A DNA stretch of 64,000 nt from Priestia megaterium (GTDB lineage Bacteria > Bacillota > Bacilli > Bacillales > Bacillaceae_H), in contig NZ_CP023317.1 of NCBI RefSeq assembly GCF_009497655.1, forward strand, positions 1,951,501 to 2,015,500. Direction: 5' to 3'. Position numbers and translations under genes: made by a program. Shown piece by piece: positions 60,276 to 64,000 of this stretch; positions within the stretch are counted from its first letter, which is position 1; each line of letters opens with the position of its first letter. The notes under the pieces are model-generated. The model was not told the DNA's origin. It made no database searches and saw only the letters and a program-made list of their open reading frames with translations.

Positions 60276-61487
60276 ATGAATCCAAAAGCAGTGAAAAGAG
60301 AAAATCGTTATGCTAACTTAATTCCTATGCAAGAAATTAAATCCGTTGAACAGCAGCTTTACCCATTTGATATTTATAACAGTCTGCGTCAAGAAGCACC
60401 TATTCGTTACGATGAAAGCCGAAACTGCTGGGATGTATTTGATTATGAAACAGTAAAGTATATTTTAAAAAACCCGTCGCTTTTTTCATCCAAACGAGCA
60501 ATGGAAGAACGCCAAGAAAGTATCTTAATGATGGATCCTCCAAAACACACAAAATTACGAAACTTAGTGAATAAAGCTTTTACACCAAGAGCTATTCAGC
60601 ACTTGGAGGGTCATATTGAAGAGATTGCAGATTATTTATTAGATGAAGTAAGCAGCAAAAAAAAGTTTGATATAGTAGAAGATTTTGCTGGACCACTGCC
60701 GATTATTGTAATAGCTGAGCTGCTAGGAGTACCTATACAAGATCGAGCACTGTTTAAAAAGTACTCCGATGACTTAGTGAGCGGTGCTGAAAATAATTCA
60801 GACGAAGCTTTTGCGAAAATGATGCAAAAGCGTAATGAAGGGGTGCTTTTTTTACAAGGGTATTTTAAAGAAATTATCGCTGAGCGTCAGAGAAAGAAAC
60901 AAGAAGATCTGATTTCGCTGCTTTTAGAAGCAGAAATTGACGGCGAACATTTAACAGAAGAGGAAGTACTAGGGTTTTGTATTCTATTGCTAGTAGCAGG
61001 CAATGAAACAACAACAAACTTAATTACGAACGGAGTCCGGTATATGACAGAAGACGTAGACATACAGAATGAAGTTCGTCAAGACATATCCCTAGTTCCG
61101 AATCTCGTGGAAGAAACGCTCCGCTATTATCCTCCTATTCAAGCGATTGGACGCATAGCCGCTGAAGATGTAGAACTTGGAGAGTGTAAAATTAAAAAAG
61201 GGCAGCAGGTAATTAGCTGGGCAGCAAGTGCAAATAGAGATTCAGCTAAGTTTGAACGGTCTAACACTTTTGTCGTGCGTCGTAAAACGAATCCTCACGT
61301 AAGCTTTGGTTTTGGCATCCATTTTTGCTTAGGAGCACCGTTAGCAAGAATGGAAGGGAAAATTGCCTTTGCTAAATTACTAGAAAAAGGGGAATTTTCC
61401 AAAGTTCAGAATCAGTCTTTAAAGCCAATAGATAGCCCTTTTGTTTTTGGGGTAAAAAAATATGAAATTACTTTTGACAACGCCTGA
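60276..61487 (+). CDS. Cytochrome P450, CYP109-like
   Basis: A 403-residue soluble monooxygenase with all P450 signatures: I-helix LLVAGNETTTN, K-helix ExxR (VEETLRYYPP) and heme loop FGFGIHFCLGAP with Cys351 as heme ligand. Sequence and length resemble B. megaterium CYP109 enzymes, which hydroxylate steroids, terpenoids and fatty acids with external redox partners. No ferredoxin or reductase gene is adjacent. GAAAGAAGGAAG precedes the ATG. Upstream, AATTTTCTGATTATG (60134-60148) fits the CodY box at 12 of 15 positions; a regulatory role is open. Confidence 0.9.
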   Translation: MNPKAVKRENRYANLIPMQEIKSVEQQLYPFDIYNSLRQEAPIRYDESRNCWDVFDYETVKYILKNPSLFSSKRAMEERQESILMMDPPKHTKLRNLVNKAFTPRAIQHLEGHIEEIADYLLDEVSSKKKFDIVEDFAGPLPIIVIAELLGVPIQDRALFKKYSDDLVSGAENNSDEAFAKMMQKRNEGVLFLQGYFKEIIAERQRKKQEDLISLLLEAEIDGEHLTEEEVLGFCILLLVAGNETTTNLITNGVRYMTEDVDIQNEVRQDISLVPNLVEETLRYYPPIQAIGRIAAEDVELGECKIKKGQQVISWAASANRDSAKFERSNTFVVRRKTNPHVSFGFGIHFCLGAPLARMEGKIAFAKLLEKGEFSKVQNQSLKPIDSPFVFGVKKYEITFDNA

Positions 61488-61518
61488 AAAGCGAGCGCAA
61501 ATGATGCGCTTGCTTTTT
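61487..61518. terminator. Bidirectional terminator
   Basis: AAAAGCGAGCGCA pairs with TGCGCTTGCTTTT with one G-T pair, starting in the P450 stop codon. It also stands at the 3' end of the convergent LOG-family gene. Confidence 0.82.
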
Positions 61519-62104
61519 AGCGTTCAGTCTTCCATTTTTGGTCCTCTGAAGGAGACGTATAGGTGTCCATTGAAGAGATAAGCTGTTCGGGAGTATCAGA
61601 AATATTGATGAGACGAATAGCAGAATCCGTAGAAAATCCTTCATCTACTGCATGCTGAACCATTTGCATAAGGGGGTTGTAGTAGCCGTTTACATTTAAT
61701 AACCCCACTGGTTTTTTATGTATGCCAATTTGAGCCCAGCAAAGAGCTTCAAACAGCTCTTCAAATGTCCCGAAACCTCCAGGAAGGGCAATATAAGCAT
61801 CTGCTAACTCGTGCATAGTTGCTTTTCGCTCGTGCATGCTCTCTACTTCGATGAGTTCTGTCAGCGCGGTATGAACAATTTCACCGCTAAACAAACCGCG
61901 GGGCATAATACCAATGACTTCGCCCCCATGTTCAAGCATTTCATTTGCGACTTCTCCCATCAGGCCCATTCGTGAGCCTCCGTAAATCAGCCGGTAGTTT
62001 TCTTGGGCCATGTAGCGTCCTAGCGAGACGGCGGCCTCTTTATATTCTGTTTTTATTCCTGCGCTTGATCCTGCAAACACACAAATTGATTTCAATTTCT
62101 TCAC
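61517..62104 (-). CDS. yvdD: LOG-family nucleotide phosphoribohydrolase (YvdD-like)
   Basis: A 195-residue Rossmann-fold enzyme related to plant LOG, which cleaves ribose 5-phosphate from nucleoside 5'-monophosphates (cytokinin nucleotides or AMP-like substrates). The signature is [14 protein letters not shown]; other matching blocks are [21 protein letters not shown] and [16 protein letters not shown]. Length agrees with B. subtilis YvdD (191). AGGAG precedes the ATG on the minus strand. Convergent with the P450 gene. Confidence 0.88.
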   Translation of the reverse strand: MKKLKSICVFAGSSAGIKTEYKEAAVSLGRYMAQENYRLIYGGSRMGLMGEVANEMLEHGGEVIGIMPRGLFSGEIVHTALTELIEVESMHERKATMHELADAYIALPGGFGTFEELFEALCWAQIGIHKKPVGLLNVNGYYNPLMQMVQHAVDEGFSTDSAIRLINISDTPEQLISSMDTYTSPSEDQKWKTER

Positions 62105-62192
62105 TCCTTTGTTTCTTCTCTATATAAGTCTTTTCTGTTTATGAACAACAAAATCCTTCTTAATAATTTATGAATTTTCACAATGTCATCGC

Positions 62193-62221
62193 TTGATTAT
62201 TCTAAAAACTTTGCTTATAAT
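62193..62221 (+). promoter_or_regulatory. Promoter of the ACT-domain malic-enzyme gene
   Basis: TTGATT (62193-62198), exactly 17 bases, perfect TATAAT (62216-62221). Confidence 0.75.
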
Positions 62222-62239
62222 CAAAGCGAAACATCTGTT

Positions 62240-62253
62240 TGAAAGCGTTATCT
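62240..62253 (+). promoter_or_regulatory. cre site (CcpA), perfect match
   Basis: TGAAAGCGTTATCT fits the cre consensus TGWAARCGYTWNCW at all 14 positions. It lies 18 bases after the -10 box, so CcpA would act as a roadblock. Confidence 0.82.
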
Positions 62254-62289
62254 ATTTCTTTTCTTTTGATGAAAAAGAGAGTACGCATA

Positions 62290-62313
62290 GATCTACTTGT
62301 AAGATAAGTAGAT
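62290..62313 (+). repeat. Leader hairpin ATCTACTT/AAGTAGAT
   Basis: Eight complementary bases (62290-62297 and 62306-62313) in the leader between the cre site and the start codon. No T-run; role unknown. Confidence 0.4.
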
Positions 62314-62403
62314 AATATGAACTTATGGGAGATTGGACCGTTTTAAACGCTTCATTAGTAAGTATACGTACTTGCAGGATTAGGACAAGGGGGATATGGG
62401 GAT

Positions 62404-63735
62404 ATGATGAATAATTTAATACGCACATTAATGGTACAAACACCGACTGTACCAGGAAACTTAGGAAGAGTAGCAACAGCCATTGGAAATGTTGGAGGAG
62501 ACATTGGCGAGGTTGAAACCGTTAAAGTAGGACATAACTACACGATGAGAAGTATTACGGTTCAAGTAGAAAGTGAAGACCAGCTTGAGGAATTGCTTGA
62601 AGCGGTTCGCAGTTTAGAAGGCATTACTTTACATACAGTATCAGATGAAGTTCTTCATGCGCATGAAGGCGGTAAAATTCAAATGAAAAGCAAAATGAAA
62701 ATTGAGTCGATCGCTGACTTAAGAAGAGTATATACACCAGGTGTAGCAAACGTTTGCCGTGCTATTCAAGAACAGCCCGACAAAGCTAAAATTTATACGA
62801 GCATTGGAAACACGGTTGCGATTGTAACGGATGGTACCGCTATACTAGGACTAGGGAATATTGGTCCAGTTGCAGGAATGCCTGTTATGGAAGGAAAAGC
62901 TGCGTTATTTGATCAGCTTGCCAGTGTAAACGCTATCCCTATTTTGTTGAATGTAAATGAGCCGGAAGAAATCATTCAAACGGTTAAAAATATTTCACCA
63001 GGATTTGGCGGTATTTTACTAGAAGATATAGGGTCGCCTCACTGCTTTGAAATTGAAGAACGTTTAAAAGAAGAGCTAGATATTCCAGTTATGCATGATG
63101 ATCAACACGGAACAGCAGTTGTGACGCTAGCAGCAGCTATCTCAGCTTGTCGCAGCACAGGTGTGAATTTGAAAGAAGCAAAAGTAGGGCAGATTGGTTT
63201 AGGAGCTGCTGGTATCGCTACTTGCAGAATGTTCATGGCTTACGGTGTCAAACAGGTGATAGGAGCTGATAAGTCTCCTGAAGCGAATGAGCGCTTGGTC
63301 AGCTACGGTGGAAAAGTAGCGGATTCATTAGAAGAGCTTATGGAGAACTGTGATATTGTTATTGCGACAACAGGTGTACCTGGCTTAATACAGAAAGAAT
63401 GGATTCGAAAAGGGCAAATCATTTTAGCACTTTCTAATCCAAAACCAGAAATTGAACCTGAAGATGCTCTTGAAGCAGGAGCTATTTATGCTACTGACGG
63501 AAGGTCAGTGAATAATGTGCTTGGATTCCCAGGTATTTTCAGAGGAGTATTAAATGCGGGAGTGCGTGATATTACGCATACGATGCTTGTAGCTGCAGCT
63601 GAAGCCATTGCAAATTCAACGCGTCCAGGCGATTTAGTTCCTCACCCTCTTAATCTAGCTGTACACGAAGCAGTATCTGAAGCAGTTGAAAGAGCGGCTG
63701 TTGCACACGGAGAGAAAGACGGCGTTTATCGATAA
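62404..63735 (+). CDS. mleA: NAD(P)-dependent malic enzyme with ACT domain, MleA-like
   Basis: Oxidative decarboxylation of malate to pyruvate. The 443-residue protein has an N-terminal ACT domain (about 8-85, LMVQTPTVPGNLGRVATAIGNVGG), a likely regulatory ligand site, followed by the short type of malic enzyme: RRVYTPGVANVC, the metal region MPVMEGKAAL and LEDIGSPHCFEIEE, DDQHGTAVV and the nucleotide fold GLGAAGIATCRM. B. subtilis MleA has this layout and length (439). It differs from the long malic enzyme at 40268. A good promoter and a perfect cre site stand upstream, so it is probably repressed by preferred sugars. Confidence 0.88.
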   Translation: MMNNLIRTLMVQTPTVPGNLGRVATAIGNVGGDIGEVETVKVGHNYTMRSITVQVESEDQLEELLEAVRSLEGITLHTVSDEVLHAHEGGKIQMKSKMKIESIADLRRVYTPGVANVCRAIQEQPDKAKIYTSIGNTVAIVTDGTAILGLGNIGPVAGMPVMEGKAALFDQLASVNAIPILLNVNEPEEIIQTVKNISPGFGGILLEDIGSPHCFEIEERLKEELDIPVMHDDQHGTAVVTLAAAISACRSTGVNLKEAKVGQIGLGAAGIATCRMFMAYGVKQVIGADKSPEANERLVSYGGKVADSLEELMENCDIVIATTGVPGLIQKEWIRKGQIILALSNPKPEIEPEDALEAGAIYATDGRSVNNVLGFPGIFRGVLNAGVRDITHTMLVAAAEAIANSTRPGDLVPHPLNLAVHEAVSEAVERAAVAHGEKDGVYR

Positions 63736-63778
63736 CAAACAAGGCTGCCTCGAAATAGGCAGCCTTGTTTGTTTTTTA
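63735..63778 (+). terminator. Intrinsic terminator of mleA
   Basis: Perfect 16-bp stem ACAAACAAGGCTGCCT (63735-63750) with its complement (63757-63772), followed by T. Confidence 0.94.
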
Positions 63779-63877
63779 TCAAAAAATAATAAGAAAATAG
63801 TAAACGATGAAACTTTTTTCCTTTTTTAACGTAATATAGTAATAGAAATAGTAAAAAAGGTAGAGAAAGGAGTTTTT

Positions 63878-64000
63878 ATGGAGTTTGAACATTTAAAGGG
63901 CAAATTGCCCCTCGAGGCTAAAAAAGCGATGCGCTGGCAATCCATTTTTACGCATAGCCTGTGGCTTCTGGCAACAGCGGGTTATTTTCTACTCGTTCAT
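63878..64000 (+). CDS. ydbS: YdbS-like membrane protein, N-terminal fragment
   Basis: ATG 63878 follows AAAGGAG, and the frame stays open to the window end (41 residues seen). The start MEFEHLKGKLPLEAKKAMRW followed by a membrane helix resembles the PH-domain (bPH_2) protein YdbS of B. subtilis, which works with YdbT and is linked to resistance against antimicrobial peptides. Only the cytoplasmic tail and first helix are visible, so the call is tentative. Confidence 0.5.
   Translation, partial: MEFEHLKGKLPLEAKKAMRWQSIFTHSLWLLATAGYFLLVH

Overview
The window looks like chromosome of a low-GC, endospore-forming Gram-positive bacterium, most probably Priestia (Bacillus) megaterium or a close relative. 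The evidence is strong AGGAGG-type ribosome sites, frequent TTG and GTG starts, U-run intrinsic terminators after most genes, and a gene set of B. subtilis type: xpaC-yaaN, kinC-like kinase, tcyP, dhaS-like dehydrogenase, motAB, nhaC, maeN and the tcy/cmo sulfur operon. A CYP109-like P450 and a secreted type I pullulanase also fit B. megaterium. No rRNA, tRNA, CRISPR array, complete insertion sequence or prophage was seen. Both edges cut genes.

Layout. 1-8 kb: end of a CrtO-like acyltransferase, an LTA synthase with candidate ECF and sigma-A promoters, xpaC-yaaN, a tandem pair of related exported proteins, and a polysaccharide deacetylase. 7.5-19 kb: K+/H+-antiporter-like protein, secreted M28 aminopeptidase, KinC-like sensor kinase, cystine symporter TcyP, secreted pullulanase and aldehyde dehydrogenase; the last two carry cre-like CcpA sites. 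19-30 kb: a P450-fold protein whose heme-ligand Cys is replaced, a YrzF-like kinase, motAB, a flavoprotein-YqjF pair, an MsrA fused to an MsrB domain lacking its catalytic Cys, NhaC, and a GntR regulator beside an amino-acid permease with a 22-bp perfect palindrome in its leader. 31-44 kb: acyltransferase-PrsA-like foldase, a two-component system, allantoinase, peptide transporter, malic enzyme and malate symporter, HAD phosphatase. 44.6-52.7 kb: a sulfur-scavenging locus related to B. subtilis snaA-tcyJKLMN-cmoO-cmoI-cmoJ-ribR. 52.8-64 kb: two cell-wall amidases, an orphan MobC-like protein, ZIP transporter, P450, LOG-family protein, ACT-domain malic enzyme with a perfect cre match, and the start of a YdbS-like membrane protein.

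How genes work together. The sulfur locus imports cystine-like or S-modified cysteine compounds (TcyJ/L/M/N), acetylates them (SnaA), and cleaves C-S bonds with flavin monooxygenases (CmoO, CmoJ), with flavin supply from a reductase-like protein and the RibR flavokinase. It has two transcription units whose promoters share a motif, and each has a leader with an intrinsic terminator. Malate uptake (MaeN) sits beside an NAD-malic enzyme, and a second malic enzyme lies at 62.4 kb. Glucan use (pullulanase), aldehyde oxidation and the second malic enzyme appear to be under CcpA.

The most unusual features are: (i) a family of about 160-180 bp dispersed elements, three copies (28.3, 35.6 and 44.5 kb), each beginning at the stop codon of a gene, in that gene's direction, with a long hairpin whose arms differ between copies yet keep pairing; (ii) the P450-fold and MsrB-fold domains that have lost their catalytic cysteines; (iii) the two related leaders of the sulfur locus. 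All calls come from reading the sequence and remembered family features; no database search was run.
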